The notes under the pieces were generated by a model. That model ran no database searches. It worked only from the letters and a program-made list of their open reading frames with translations, and was not told where the DNA came from. This document shows, piece after piece, positions 1 to 8,480 of a DNA stretch of 64,000 nt. This stretch comes from JAPLJU01 sp964547985 (GTDB lineage Bacteria > Desulfobacterota > Syntrophia > Syntrophales > UBA2192), in NCBI GenBank assembly GCA_964547985.1, contig CAZJPV010000003.1, positions 1 through 64,000 of the forward strand, read 5' to 3'. Numbering within the stretch: position 1 is the first letter of the stretch; each line of letters begins with the position of its first letter. The translations under genes were made by a program, and so were the position numbers.

Positions 1-1503
1 AAAGAAAATGCCCTCGATGCCGTCACGGAGGCCTTCCTTTGCGAGTACCTTGCACTGTTCCTCGGTATCACGGGTAAAGCGGGAAAACACGTCCAGAGCA
101 GAGAGCTCTTCATGCACGCAGACGGCAGGGAGGCGGCTCTCGTCCGATCCGACCAGCTCGATGAGTACGCCTCCTACATCAGGAAATTCCTCCGGCGTTA
201 CAAAACGGGATTAGACCGAAGTGTCTTAAAGGAAAGAAAAGCCCTCAAAGAGGACATTCTGAAATTTTTCGGCGGAAACGAACAAAATTGGAAAGACTAT
301 CGATGGCACCTCAAGCACACCATCAAGGACATCAAGACGCTGACGGCCCTTGTAAAGCTTGACAAGAACGAAATGGCGGGGCTCCGCTGCGCCGATGCGG
401 AGACCATCCCCTTCTCGATCACGCCTTACTATCTCTCCCTATTTCACAAGAAGGGCGCGGCTTCATACGACCGACAGATCCGCGCCCAGGTGCTGCCCGG
501 TAACCGCTATTGCGAGAGTGTTACCGCAAGCAGGGAAAAGGGGTTCGACATGGATTTCATGGGCGAGAGGTCGACGAGCCCCATCGACGGCATCACACGG
601 CGATACCCCGAAATCCTCATTCTCAAGCCCTACAACGCCTGCCCGCAGATCTGCGTGTACTGTCAGCGGAACTGGGAGATCAAGACGATGGATGAGGATG
701 TGATGATGAGCCGGAAGAAAATCCGGGAGGCCATCGCCTGGATAGACGCCCACGAAAGCATCACGGAGGTTTTGATCACGGGGGGCGACCCGCTGACGCT
801 CGACAACAGATACCTGGACGGGTTGATCGGCGAGGTGGCGAAGATCAAGCACGTGGAACGGATCCGGATCGGCACCCGCGTGATTGTCACGCTCCCCTTC
901 AGAATCGACGACGGATTCATTGAGGTTCTCAAGAAACATCATGAATGGGGGAGGCGGGAAATCGCTGTCGTGACGCACTTCGAACACGCAGCCGAGGTGA
1001 CCCCCGATGCCGTGGAGGCGATCAGGAAGCTCAAAAACGCCGGGATCAATGTGTACAACCAGCAGGTGTTTACCTATTACAACAGCCGAAAATTTGAAAC
1101 GGCTCTCCTGCGCAAGACCATCAAGGTTTCAGGTATTGATCCCTACTACACCTTCAGCACCAAGGGCAAGGAGGAGACCGTCGACTTCCGTGTCCCTATT
1201 GCAAGGATTGAGCAGGAACGAAGAGAGGAAGCACGTCTGCTTCCCGGTCTTGTCCGGACGGACGAACCGGTTTTCAACGTACCGAAACTCGGAAAGTCGA
1301 ACCTACGGGCGTGGCAGGACCACGAGGTCATCATGATCCTGCCCGACGGCAGCAGGTGTTACCGTTTCTATTCCTGGGAGGTGAGGATCCTCACGGCCCT
1401 CGATTATCTGTACATTGACGTCCCCATTTACGACTACCTCAAGAGGCTGAACGCGGACGGCGAGAACATTAACGATTACAGTTCCATCTGGTATTATTTC
1501 TAA
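1..1503 (+). CDS. KamA-family radical SAM protein (lysine 2,3-aminomutase-like), 5' partial
   Basis: The reading frame is open from base 1, so the start lies outside the window; 500 codons are visible, followed by TAA. A radical-SAM CxxxCxxC cluster (residues CPQICVYC) is at about 640-663, followed by the TGGDPLTL segment typical of the aminomutase family. Lysine 2,3-aminomutases use SAM, a 4Fe-4S cluster and PLP to interconvert alpha- and beta-amino acids. This protein is longer than the roughly 415 residues usual for KamA, so it belongs to the wider KamA-like group and its substrate cannot be read from sequence. The next gene, lipA, is also a radical SAM enzyme but shows no clear functional link. 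The family call is firm; the exact reaction is not. Confidence 0.88.
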   Translation, partial: KENALDAVTEAFLCEYLALFLGITGKAGKHVQSRELFMHADGREAALVRSDQLDEYASYIRKFLRRYKTGLDRSVLKERKALKEDILKFFGGNEQNWKDYRWHLKHTIKDIKTLTALVKLDKNEMAGLRCADAETIPFSITPYYLSLFHKKGAASYDRQIRAQVLPGNRYCESVTASREKGFDMDFMGERSTSPIDGITRRYPEILILKPYNACPQICVYCQRNWEIKTMDEDVMMSRKKIREAIAWIDAHESITEVLITGGDPLTLDNRYLDGLIGEVAKIKHVERIRIGTRVIVTLPFRIDDGFIEVLKKHHEWGRREIAVVTHFEHAAEVTPDAVEAIRKLKNAGINVYNQQVFTYYNSRKFETALLRKTIKVSGIDPYYTFSTKGKEETVDFRVPIARIEQERREEARLLPGLVRTDEPVFNVPKLGKSNLRAWQDHEVIMILPDGSRCYRFYSWEVRILTALDYLYIDVPIYDYLKRLNADGENINDYSSIWYYF

Positions 1504-1504
1504 A

Positions 1505-1530
1505 AAATAGGTGTCAGGCACCGGGCTTAA
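1505..1530. repeat. GGTGTCAGGCACC element, copy 1
   Basis: Just after the kamA-like stop lies a 13-base imperfect palindrome, GGTG-TCAGG-CACC (1510-1522). Related copies occur near 3623-3634 (10 of 13 positions with the first bases changed) and at 34886-34898 (one late change). All three sit at gene ends, between genes. Short GTCAGGCAC-type elements of this kind are dispersed in some deltaproteobacterial genomes and resemble REP elements; that assignment is inference. Confidence 0.35.
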
Positions 1531-1604
1531 GGCATCAGGAATAATTTTTCTCTTCTATATTTTTACTGCCTTGTGTCCGTAGCCCGACGCTTGGAGCCTG
1601 GTTC

Positions 1605-2465
1605 ATGCCCAAACCCCCTTGGCTTAAAGTTAAGATCCCATCCACCGGCGAGTATCGCCAGGTCAGGGATACGCTTCGTCACTTCGGGCTTCACACAGTT
1701 TGCGAGGAAGCAAGATGTCCGAATGTTGCAGAGTGTTTTCATGGAGGGACGGCAACTTTTTTGATCCTCGGGAAGGTCTGCAGCCGTCATTGCAGGTACT
1801 GCAACGTGGCGCATGGAGAACCCCTCAGTGTTGATGAAGAGGAACCGGAACGCCTTGTCAGAGCGGCAAAAGAAATGCGGCTCAAGTATGTGGTCATTAC
1901 ATCCGTCACCAGAGATGATTTACCCGACGGTGGGGCCGAAATATTCGCCGAATGTGTGGAACTTCTGCGCCGGCACCTTCCGCAAAGCCGGGTGGAGGTT
2001 TTAATCCCTGATTTTCGAGGCAGCCAGGATGCGCTGAATCGGGTCATTGAATCAGGACCGGACGTGATCAATCACAATATGGAGGTGGTGCGGCCCCTAT
2101 TTCACGCCCTCAGGCCGGAAGGGGATTACATGCTTTCACTTCATCTTCTCAGTCAGATCAAGAAGAGCAAAAAAGGCATCCGGAGCAAATCCGGATTCAT
2201 GGTTGGTTATGGTGAAAAACTAAATGATATTAATGAGTTAATTGATAACCTGGCTGCGGTCGAATGCGATTTTCTCACCATAGGCCAGTACCTGCAGCCG
2301 ACTCGGGATCATTGGCCCGTCAAGCGTTATTACTCACCGGAGGAATTCGGGGAGTTCGGAAAATGGGCTCTTGAAAAGGGTTTCAAGAGGGTCGAATCGG
2401 GACCCCTTGTCCGGAGCTCCTACCATGCCGCCCTTTCCTTTGAGGCAGGCATCCTAAAAGATTAA
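1605..2465 (+). CDS. lipA: Lipoyl synthase
   Basis: LipA inserts two sulfur atoms into protein-bound octanoyl chains to make lipoyl cofactor. Both diagnostic cysteine sets are present: the auxiliary cluster set C33-x4-C38-x5-C44 and the radical-SAM set C59-x3-C63-x2-C66. The length (286 aa) is normal and the protein starts directly with the short basic N-terminus typical of the family. The ATG at 1605 is preceded by a modest GGAG. No lipB octanoyltransferase is adjacent. The gene ends in a 4-base overlap with the convergent PHP gene (2462-2465). High confidence in family and function. Confidence 0.95.
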   Translation: MPKPPWLKVKIPSTGEYRQVRDTLRHFGLHTVCEEARCPNVAECFHGGTATFLILGKVCSRHCRYCNVAHGEPLSVDEEEPERLVRAAKEMRLKYVVITSVTRDDLPDGGAEIFAECVELLRRHLPQSRVEVLIPDFRGSQDALNRVIESGPDVINHNMEVVRPLFHALRPEGDYMLSLHLLSQIKKSKKGIRSKSGFMVGYGEKLNDINELIDNLAAVECDFLTIGQYLQPTRDHWPVKRYYSPEEFGEFGKWALEKGFKRVESGPLVRSSYHAALSFEAGILKD

Positions 2466-3604
2466 CGGACATAGATGGGATTGGAGAAGATCCAGGGCCG
2501 GTATTTCAGGTGGTGTTTCAGATAGACCTCAACTCGGTACACACCCTTCTCGTCGACACCCATCCACAGGCTTTCCGTAACTTCCTCTCTCACGACCTCG
2601 CCGTCTTTGATGACGCGGACCTTCGCCTCCCTGGGGGGATGGACGCTCATTATGGCCATCTCATCGAGGAAGAATTCATCGCCCATGGTGGCGATCTCCG
2701 TCTCATCCATGATGATAAATCTAAAGTCCTTGGCTTGCTGAAAATACTCGAGGGCAACATAGGCACGACCACGCTTCAATGCATGGATGATCAAGCGACG
2801 ATCCAGCTTATCATTGTTGAAAAAGGGCGTTTCCGTTTGAACATGGGTTGTTACGAAGCGCAAGGCCCTGCGGAAGGGAAAGATCTCGAATTGAATACCG
2901 AGTATCTTTCTCACCGTATCATGATTGTCCAGCTCGCCGATACCCACGACCTTCCTGTACCTGTTGAGCTCATCCCAGCGTGTCAGAGTGATTTGCTTGG
3001 GCCCTTTGAGCACGTGGGCAGGGAAAAAATACCCAAAAAAAGCGCTCACGTATCCTTTTACCTGGCTCTGCCAGTCTGTCATGAAATCCCATATGCCGAT
3101 GCCGGTATAGTCTTTAGCCCCCCAGTCGAGCCAGGGGTGTTGTTTCACGTGAAACCTTAAAGCCCCCTCATGGTCGGGATGGGCGATAAAACCAATCCCA
3201 CCCCTGCCTCGAACCCAGTCAATATAAAACTGCGGTTTGATCTCGAGGTCCTCGTCATAAGGAAAGACCCAGGGTATATCGCAGACGATGAGAGGCTCGT
3301 CGATACCGAAGGCAATGTAATGGTTATAGCGCGGCGTAACCTCCACGCCGATAATGACGAGGACATTGTTATACCACTTCTCAAGGCCGTCGTATCTGGC
3401 CTGAAGCCAGTTGTGATCCGTAAACATCAGAAAATCAACATTGTTTTGTCTTGCCGCTTCGACGATCCGATCAATGGCTATACGTCCGTCATATGAATAA
3501 TCAGAATGCATGTGAATGGCCCCGGTATAATCGTATAGTTTGAGGATGAATTGTTCCCCTTTCTCCCGGAGCCTCGATTTCATCAACTCTTCTCGTACGA
3601 ACAC
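2462..3604 (-). CDS. PHP-domain metal-dependent phosphoesterase-like protein
   Basis: The N-terminal PHP signature HMHSDYSYDG begins at residue 31, followed by a second metal-ligand block (FTDHN near residue 60) and a later HPDH block, the pattern of a trinuclear-metal PHP hydrolase. The remaining roughly 200 residues are a less familiar C-terminal extension rich in aromatic and charged residues. Family members hydrolyse phosphoesters, but the substrate here is unknown. The first codon is GTG at 3604; an ATG seven codons later (3583) is an alternative start and neither has a strong ribosome site. The gene body contains a 15/16 match to parS (3141-3156). It is convergent with lipA and has no clear operon partner. 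Confidence 0.8.
   Translation of the reverse strand: MFVREELMKSRLREKGEQFILKLYDYTGAIHMHSDYSYDGRIAIDRIVEAARQNNVDFLMFTDHNWLQARYDGLEKWYNNVLVIIGVEVTPRYNHYIAFGIDEPLIVCDIPWVFPYDEDLEIKPQFYIDWVRGRGGIGFIAHPDHEGALRFHVKQHPWLDWGAKDYTGIGIWDFMTDWQSQVKGYVSAFFGYFFPAHVLKGPKQITLTRWDELNRYRKVVGIGELDNHDTVRKILGIQFEIFPFRRALRFVTTHVQTETPFFNNDKLDRRLIIHALKRGRAYVALEYFQQAKDFRFIIMDETEIATMGDEFFLDEMAIMSVHPPREAKVRVIKDGEVVREEVTESLWMGVDEKGVYRVEVYLKHHLKYRPWIFSNPIYVR
3141..3156. promoter_or_regulatory. parS: Probable parS centromere site inside the PHP gene
   Basis: The 16 bases here match the bacterial parS consensus TGTTTCACGTGAAACA at 15 positions; only the last base on the plus strand (C) differs. The inner 14 bases form a perfect palindrome. 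The site lies in coding sequence, where it spells Phe-His-Val-Lys. The cognate ParB gene is about 21 kb away in this window, and parS sites commonly lie inside genes within tens of kilobases of the origin. I found no second full site in the window. Confidence 0.8.
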
Positions 3605-3651
3605 TTTTACTGACTTCTTTCCGCGTCAGGCACCTCGTACCTTCCGCGATG

Positions 3652-4866
3652 TTAGAACAAGCTCTTCTCGCTCTCCTCGACGAGCCTTTCGATTTCTCTT
3701 TTAAGAGATTCCGGCAATCCTACCATTTCAACCCTGAGAAACCCTCTTACAATGAGCGCCGTCGCCTCCCTCTCACTCAGTCCCCTTGCCATCAGATACT
3801 CGATCTCCTCCTGTGATATCTTGCCTAAGGCTGCCTCGTGGGACATTTCAACGCCGGCAACACGGCCGTCCAGTTCAGGGATGGCCCTGATGGATCCTTC
3901 ATCCGAAAGCATCAACCCACTGCACTCCAGGTGTGCCTTCACGTCCGTCTTCTCCCCGATAAGGATTCCTCTTGCAATTATGTTACCGCCCTTTGATATC
4001 GTTCTTGAAAGAATCTCCGCTTTGGCTCCTCGCGCCTCCAGGACAACTCGTCCCCCGATATCAAGTTCCGACCCCTTTGTCGCAACCAGGATGCTGTTCA
4101 GCCTCGTCACGGCATTCTCGCCCCTGAGTCTCACCGATGGGAACATCTGAATGGAACTTGCCGGCTTCATGCAAATGAAATTCGAGTTGTATGTAGCACC
4201 TTCTTCGACCCACACTGCCGTTCTTGGCCTGACAACCACTTCCTCCCCCCAGTTGTGGACCATCGTGAAGGTCACCTTAGCTCCCTTTTTGATATAGAAT
4301 TCTGAGATCCCGATGTGGAGCCCGCGTTTTATTTTCGGTGCCGTTGTGCAACCGGTGATCACATGAAGTTCCGATCCCTCTTCGGCTATCAGAATATTAT
4401 GTACATTCTGTGCCAGACCTTCCTCTCCGATGTAGAGGCAGGCCTGGACGGGAAATTTCGCTTTGATACCTTCCTCGACTCGAATGAAATAACCGTTGTT
4501 GAAAAAAAGTTCCGCATTTGCCGTGTATTTATCAGTAATTACATCTATGGCTTTCCACCAGTACTCCTTCAGTCCATCGTACTTCCGGAGAGCCTCCGCC
4601 GAGGACATCACCTCAACTCCCATCTGAAAGGCTGAACAATTCACAGCCGAGTGATCCATCTGGAGAAAGTTTCCAGACCGCAGACCGCCCGAGGCGATGA
4701 TACCCACTTCCGCCATGAATTTTTTCTGTTCTTCCGAGAGACTATTCAACTTCGCGTCGTACGCGTGGGGCGCTGCATTCTTGTTGAAACTCGAAAGATC
4801 GATATCCGGTCCGTATGCAGCCTTTTTGCCTTGCGCAGACTCAGCCCTCTTCTTCACTTCTGACAT
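3652..4866 (-). CDS. sufB: SufB/SufD-family Fe-S cluster scaffold protein
   Basis: The 404-residue protein aligns by eye with the SufBD family: a long beta-helix core rich in VxxEEGSE- and GGRVVLEARG-type strands and a C-terminal helical segment starting near EISQEEIEYLMARGLSEREA, a family hallmark. SufB with SufC builds and releases Fe-S clusters. The ATG at 4866 is chosen because a GAGG lies 10 bases upstream; a TTG three codons earlier would also be in frame. The gene overlaps the end of sufC by 13 bases, so the two are translationally linked. No sufD, sufS, sufU or sufE is nearby, so this looks like a minimal two-gene SUF system. Confidence 0.88.
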   Translation of the reverse strand: MSEVKKRAESAQGKKAAYGPDIDLSSFNKNAAPHAYDAKLNSLSEEQKKFMAEVGIIASGGLRSGNFLQMDHSAVNCSAFQMGVEVMSSAEALRKYDGLKEYWWKAIDVITDKYTANAELFFNNGYFIRVEEGIKAKFPVQACLYIGEEGLAQNVHNILIAEEGSELHVITGCTTAPKIKRGLHIGISEFYIKKGAKVTFTMVHNWGEEVVVRPRTAVWVEEGATYNSNFICMKPASSIQMFPSVRLRGENAVTRLNSILVATKGSELDIGGRVVLEARGAKAEILSRTISKGGNIIARGILIGEKTDVKAHLECSGLMLSDEGSIRAIPELDGRVAGVEMSHEAALGKISQEEIEYLMARGLSEREATALIVRGFLRVEMVGLPESLKREIERLVEESEKSLF

Positions 4867-5579
4867 CTGGCACAAACCTCGTAACCCGATTTTTGAATGG
4901 TCGCAAACATCTCCCGGGGATTGCCTTCACACCGCATTCGCCCGTCCAGAAGAAGATGTCCCCTGTCCGCTTCCACATAGTTCAGTATGAGCCCGGTATG
5001 GGTGATAACCAGTCCGGCATTCACACGGAGTCTGCGCAGGCTCTTCTGAAGCAATTTTTTAATTGCTCTGCCGATCATCGCAATATTTTCGAGATCCACC
5101 CCTGATTCAGGCTCATCCAAAAGTATCAGATCCGGGTTTTGGGTCATGAGCTGTAAAAGTTCAGATTTCTTAATTTCCCCCCCCGAAAAACCGCGATTGA
5201 TCTCCCGGTCGAGAAAAGCAGTCAATTCAAGGCTTTCAGCGGCCTCCGTAACTGACTTCTCGTCCGAGTTGAATATGGCAATTAAATCAATTGTCTTAAC
5301 ACCTTTGATTGTTGGAGGCCTCTGGAAAGACATCCCCATTCCTCTTTTCGCTCTTTCGTTAATCGGAAAATTGGTGATGTCCTCGCCCTTGAAAAAAATG
5401 CTCCCCTCCGTCACCTTGTATCCTGAAAAGCCCATGATGGTCATGAGAAGGCTTGTCTTTCCCGAACCGTTTTTACCGAAGAGCACATGGGTCTCCCCTT
5501 GATCAATCTGCAGATTGACCCCTTTCAAAATCTCCTTACCTGCCACCTCGACCGTTAGCTCCCTGATATCGAGAAGCAT
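4854..5579 (-). CDS. sufC: SufC, Fe-S assembly ABC-type ATPase
   Basis: Walker A GKNGSGKT (residues 35-42), the ABC signature region FSGGEIKKSE and Walker B LILLDEPESGVD are all visible. The FSGGE...KKSELLQ form and the E-SG-VD after Walker B are typical of SufC rather than of transport ATPases. SufC powers the SufBC complex in the cytoplasm. The start at 5579 follows AGGAGG with 8-base spacing; a longer in-frame extension to 5639 lacks a comparable ribosome site. The gene is first in the two-gene sufCB operon. High confidence. Confidence 0.92.
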   Translation of the reverse strand: MLLDIRELTVEVAGKEILKGVNLQIDQGETHVLFGKNGSGKTSLLMTIMGFSGYKVTEGSIFFKGEDITNFPINERAKRGMGMSFQRPPTIKGVKTIDLIAIFNSDEKSVTEAAESLELTAFLDREINRGFSGGEIKKSELLQLMTQNPDLILLDEPESGVDLENIAMIGRAIKKLLQKSLRRLRVNAGLVITHTGLILNYVEADRGHLLLDGRMRCEGNPREMFATIQKSGYEVCARCQK

Positions 5580-5651
5580 CGTAATCCTCCTCATGTATTC
5601 AATGTCTGCAAGCAAATCTTCTCGCCGGCATACCTCCACGCACTCTATCTA

Positions 5652-6320
5652 TCAATACGAGCCGCCACTTTTTGTTCTCCTCATCCGCCCGAGAGGACAG
5701 GTCATACACAACGGGTCTTTTTTACAGAATTGCTTCCCCGTATTGACTAAAAGCGCGTGATATTGATTGTATAGAGGCACATCGACGGGCAAACGGTCTG
5801 TGATAAATCTTTGAATTTCCTCATACCCCACCATCCCGTTTATCAATCCGTGTCTTGAAAAAATTCTACGCGTGTATTGATCAATAACGAACACGGGTTT
5901 CCGGCCCGCATAAAGTAAAATGCTGTCTGCCGTCTCCTCACCTATACCATTGACTCTCAATAGCTTTTTCCTCAGAGTCCTCCAATCCTCCCTGAACATA
6001 TCTGCGACACAGCCATCGTATTCGTCGAAGAGGAACTCAAGCCATTTCTTGAGGCGCCTTGTCTTTACCCTGTAATAACCCGAGGGCTTGATCAGGGCCT
6101 CGATCCGCTCTTTCCTCGCCCTGTATAGGTTTTCCGGAACGAGGCATTTTTCTCTCTTGAGGTTCTGAATGGCCTTTTCAACGTTTGTCCAGCTTGTGTT
6201 TTGTGTCAGAATGGCCCCGACGATGACCTCGAAAGGCCCTTCAGCCGGCCACCACTGCAAATCACCAAAGTGACCATCGAGTAGTCTGTATATTGCCAGG
6301 ACCTTCTTCTTTGAACTCAT
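5652..6320 (-). CDS. HhH-GPD DNA glycosylase, MagIII/COG2231-like
   Basis: This is a base-excision DNA glycosylase of the endonuclease III superfamily. The helix-hairpin-helix VNGIGEETADSILL and the catalytic Asp in FVIDQYTRR are clear. Glu-Glu replaces the catalytic Lys region of true Nth, which is the pattern of the 3-methyladenine glycosylase MagIII group. The C-terminus has CKKDPLCMTC, three cysteines spaced as in the Fe-S loop, but no fourth cysteine follows, so a 4Fe-4S cluster is doubtful. I place the start at the ATG at 6320 (about 222 aa), where family similarity begins; a longer frame runs to 6461 without a recognisable domain. It lies 72 bases upstream of sufC on the same strand. 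Confidence 0.82.
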   Translation of the reverse strand: MSSKKKVLAIYRLLDGHFGDLQWWPAEGPFEVIVGAILTQNTSWTNVEKAIQNLKREKCLVPENLYRARKERIEALIKPSGYYRVKTRRLKKWLEFLFDEYDGCVADMFREDWRTLRKKLLRVNGIGEETADSILLYAGRKPVFVIDQYTRRIFSRHGLINGMVGYEEIQRFITDRLPVDVPLYNQYHALLVNTGKQFCKKDPLCMTCPLGRMRRTKSGGSY

Positions 6321-6775
6321 TACGATAGGCAAACAAATGTTTCCGGCATTTACTCCGCTTTGTTCATGCTGGTCACCTAATAAATCTTTGTCCAATGGGG
6401 AGGCCAAGACCTGGGAAGGACCAAATAAGGAATATGCACCGTGCCTTTCCCGTTTTTGCAATCACGGCGCAAAATTCAGAAACCGCATCTAAGTAATTAA
6501 TAATATTATCTATTTTTAAATTTTGCCCTGCGGTTTCTTTTGGCAGACGCACTTTGTTGTTTCTAAGAAATATCCGTGTTTCCGGCGCCAGGGAAAAACG
6601 TCTCTGACGGGCTCTCCCCGCTCAATCCCTTCCTAATGCCCCGTACTAGTCCTTCCTNNNNNNNNNNNNNNNNNNNNNNNNNNNNNNNNNNNNNNNNNNN
6701 NNNNNNNNNNNNNNNNNNNNNNNNNNNNNNNNNNNNNNNNNNNNNNNNNNNNNNNNNCCTTCCTAATGCCCCGTA
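6321..6775. other. Intergenic region interrupted by the assembly gap
   Basis: About 355 known bases plus 100 N lie between the MagIII-like start and the degP stop. The part at 6490-6530 is very AT-rich (TAATTAATAATATTATC) and could hold the promoter of the minus-strand glycosylase gene. I see no supported gene here. The only short frame crosses the N run and is not credible. Confidence 0.6.
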
Positions 6776-6787
6776 CTAGTCCTTCCT
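6628..6787. other. 100-N assembly gap flanked by identical 30-base contig ends
   Basis: Exactly 100 N occupy 6658-6757. The 30 bases before the gap (6628-6657) and the 30 bases after it (6758-6787) are identical (they begin CCTTCCTAATGCCCC and end AGTCCTTCCT). This is what results when two overlapping contigs are joined by a scaffolder with a standard spacer. The likely true sequence has one copy and no gap. The right copy includes the last codons of degP. Confidence 0.9.
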
Positions 6788-8293
6788 GATGGCCACGTAA
6801 TAGGTCCCTCTACCTCTTTTGATGAGAAGTAGAATTCGGTCCTCCGTCGTTTTCTTAGCGATCTCCCTCTGGTAATCCCTTATATTATTGATCCTCACCT
6901 TGTTTATCTGGAGTATGACGTCCTGGGGCTGAATACCTGCATCTTCGGCGGCGCTTCCTTCCTTGACCTGTGTGACGAAAACGCCCGTCGGTGCAGGCAT
7001 TCCGAGTCTTCTCGCGATTTCCGGTGTGACCTCCTGTACAGTCATCCCGTAATTTTCCTTCGTGTCCTTTCGGGCGGAAGCAAGCTCCTTGCTTTCCTCG
7101 CGCTCGGCCACGTTGACCTGAAATTCTTTGGATGCGCCATCTCTCAATATCTTGACATTCACCTTCTTGCCCACCGGGACCATCGCAACAATCCTTAGCA
7201 ATTCATGGGTGTCGCGAACGTCCTTCCCATCAACTTGCTTGATGATGTCACCCTGCTTGATACCGGCCTTGTCCGCAGGGTCTCCCTCGAAGACCTCTGT
7301 CACGAGCGCACCCGATTGTTCTTTGAGCTTGAGACCCTTCGCGATATCGTCGGTGATGTCCTGAACGGAAACGCCGAGCCAGCCCCGTGTGACCTTACCT
7401 TTCGCCTTGAGATCATTGATGATTTCTTTCGCCATGTTGACGGGAATGGCAAACCCGATCCCCTGCCCGTGCGCCACGATGGCCGTATTTATTCCCACGA
7501 CCTCACCTGCCAGGTTGATGAGAGGACCTCCGCTGTTTCCCGGGTTGATGGATGCATCTGTTTGAATGAAATTATCATAGGGTCCCGCGCCGATCACCCT
7601 TCCTTTCGCACTCACGATCCCCACGGTGACCGTGTGATCGAGCCCGAAGGGGTTGCCTATGGCCACAACCCAGTCCCCAACGCGGAGCTTGTCGGAATCC
7701 CCGAGTTTCGCCGTGGGAAGGCTTCCCTCGGGATTGATCTTGATGAGGGCAATGTCGGTTCGCGAATCTCTTCCCCTGACGGTCGCGTCGTATTCCTTGC
7801 CGTTTGAAAGCTTCACCTTTATTTTTTCCGCCTTCTCGACGACGTGATTGTTCGTAAAGATGTACCCGTCCGGGCTGATGATAAAGCCGGACCCGAGGCT
7901 TCTCTGCTTGAGTTCCCGCTCCGGCATCTCTTCAAAGAACCGCCTGAAGAATTCATCCTCTCCGAAGAAGCGTTCGAAGGGATGGGCATTCCCCTGGGGT
8001 GATCGCGATCTACCCTCCATCTTGAAAGTCTTGGTTGTGCTGATATTGACGACGACGGGGCTCAGCTTCTCCGCAAGATCGGCAAAAGAAAATGGCGCTG
8101 ACCCGCTGACAGGGAATAGGGCCTTTGCGCTGGATGCTGCCGGCGAAACGGCTGTGCTGTCGGATCCCGCCAGGCCCATGCTGGGCCCCACGGAAAAACG
8201 AAGGACACCTGCCACGGAAATGGCGAAGAATCCAATTAGCAAAATCATCAGAACCATGAAAAAAGGCTGCCGGTACTTAAAATCCATTTTCAT
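6776..8293 (-). CDS. degP: HtrA/DegP-family periplasmic serine endoprotease
   Basis: The 505-residue protein has an N-terminal membrane or signal segment (residues about 10-30), a trypsin-like protease domain and two PDZ domains, the DegP/DegQ architecture. The catalytic triad is visible: His in TNNHVV, Asp in SRTDIALI and Ser in GNSGGPL. It degrades or refolds misfolded envelope proteins. The ATG at 8293 lies 6 bases after GGAGG; the ATG two codons earlier abuts that ribosome site and is less likely. A 187-base spacer separates it from the upstream FAA-hydrolase gene. The last codons overlap the duplicated 30-base contig end, but the frame is intact. Confidence 0.93.
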   Translation of the reverse strand: MKMDFKYRQPFFMVLMILLIGFFAISVAGVLRFSVGPSMGLAGSDSTAVSPAASSAKALFPVSGSAPFSFADLAEKLSPVVVNISTTKTFKMEGRSRSPQGNAHPFERFFGEDEFFRRFFEEMPERELKQRSLGSGFIISPDGYIFTNNHVVEKAEKIKVKLSNGKEYDATVRGRDSRTDIALIKINPEGSLPTAKLGDSDKLRVGDWVVAIGNPFGLDHTVTVGIVSAKGRVIGAGPYDNFIQTDASINPGNSGGPLINLAGEVVGINTAIVAHGQGIGFAIPVNMAKEIINDLKAKGKVTRGWLGVSVQDITDDIAKGLKLKEQSGALVTEVFEGDPADKAGIKQGDIIKQVDGKDVRDTHELLRIVAMVPVGKKVNVKILRDGASKEFQVNVAEREESKELASARKDTKENYGMTVQEVTPEIARRLGMPAPTGVFVTQVKEGSAAEDAGIQPQDVILQINKVRINNIRDYQREIAKKTTEDRILLLIKRGRGTYYVAIRKD

Positions 8294-8480
8294 AAACATC
8301 CTCCATCAAACGTCATCGCCCGGAAGGGCAATCTATGCTCGAGATATGACAACCGCCCTTATTTATTAGCATATCTCTGAATAAAACACCAATCTTTCTT
8401 CATCTTCCCGCCTTCTTTCTCTCCGTTTACCTCTTACCTCACTGAGGTTTTCTTTTCGATGTAACATGCCGTATCATCGG

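Noticed and set aside
849..860. CACGTGGAAC in the kamA-like gene as a second parS
   Set aside because: Only one half-site matches; the palindrome is broken on the left side.
6628..6787. The two identical 30-mers as a real direct repeat or attachment site
   Set aside because: They abut a 100-N scaffold spacer on both sides, which points to overlapping contig ends and not to a biological duplication.
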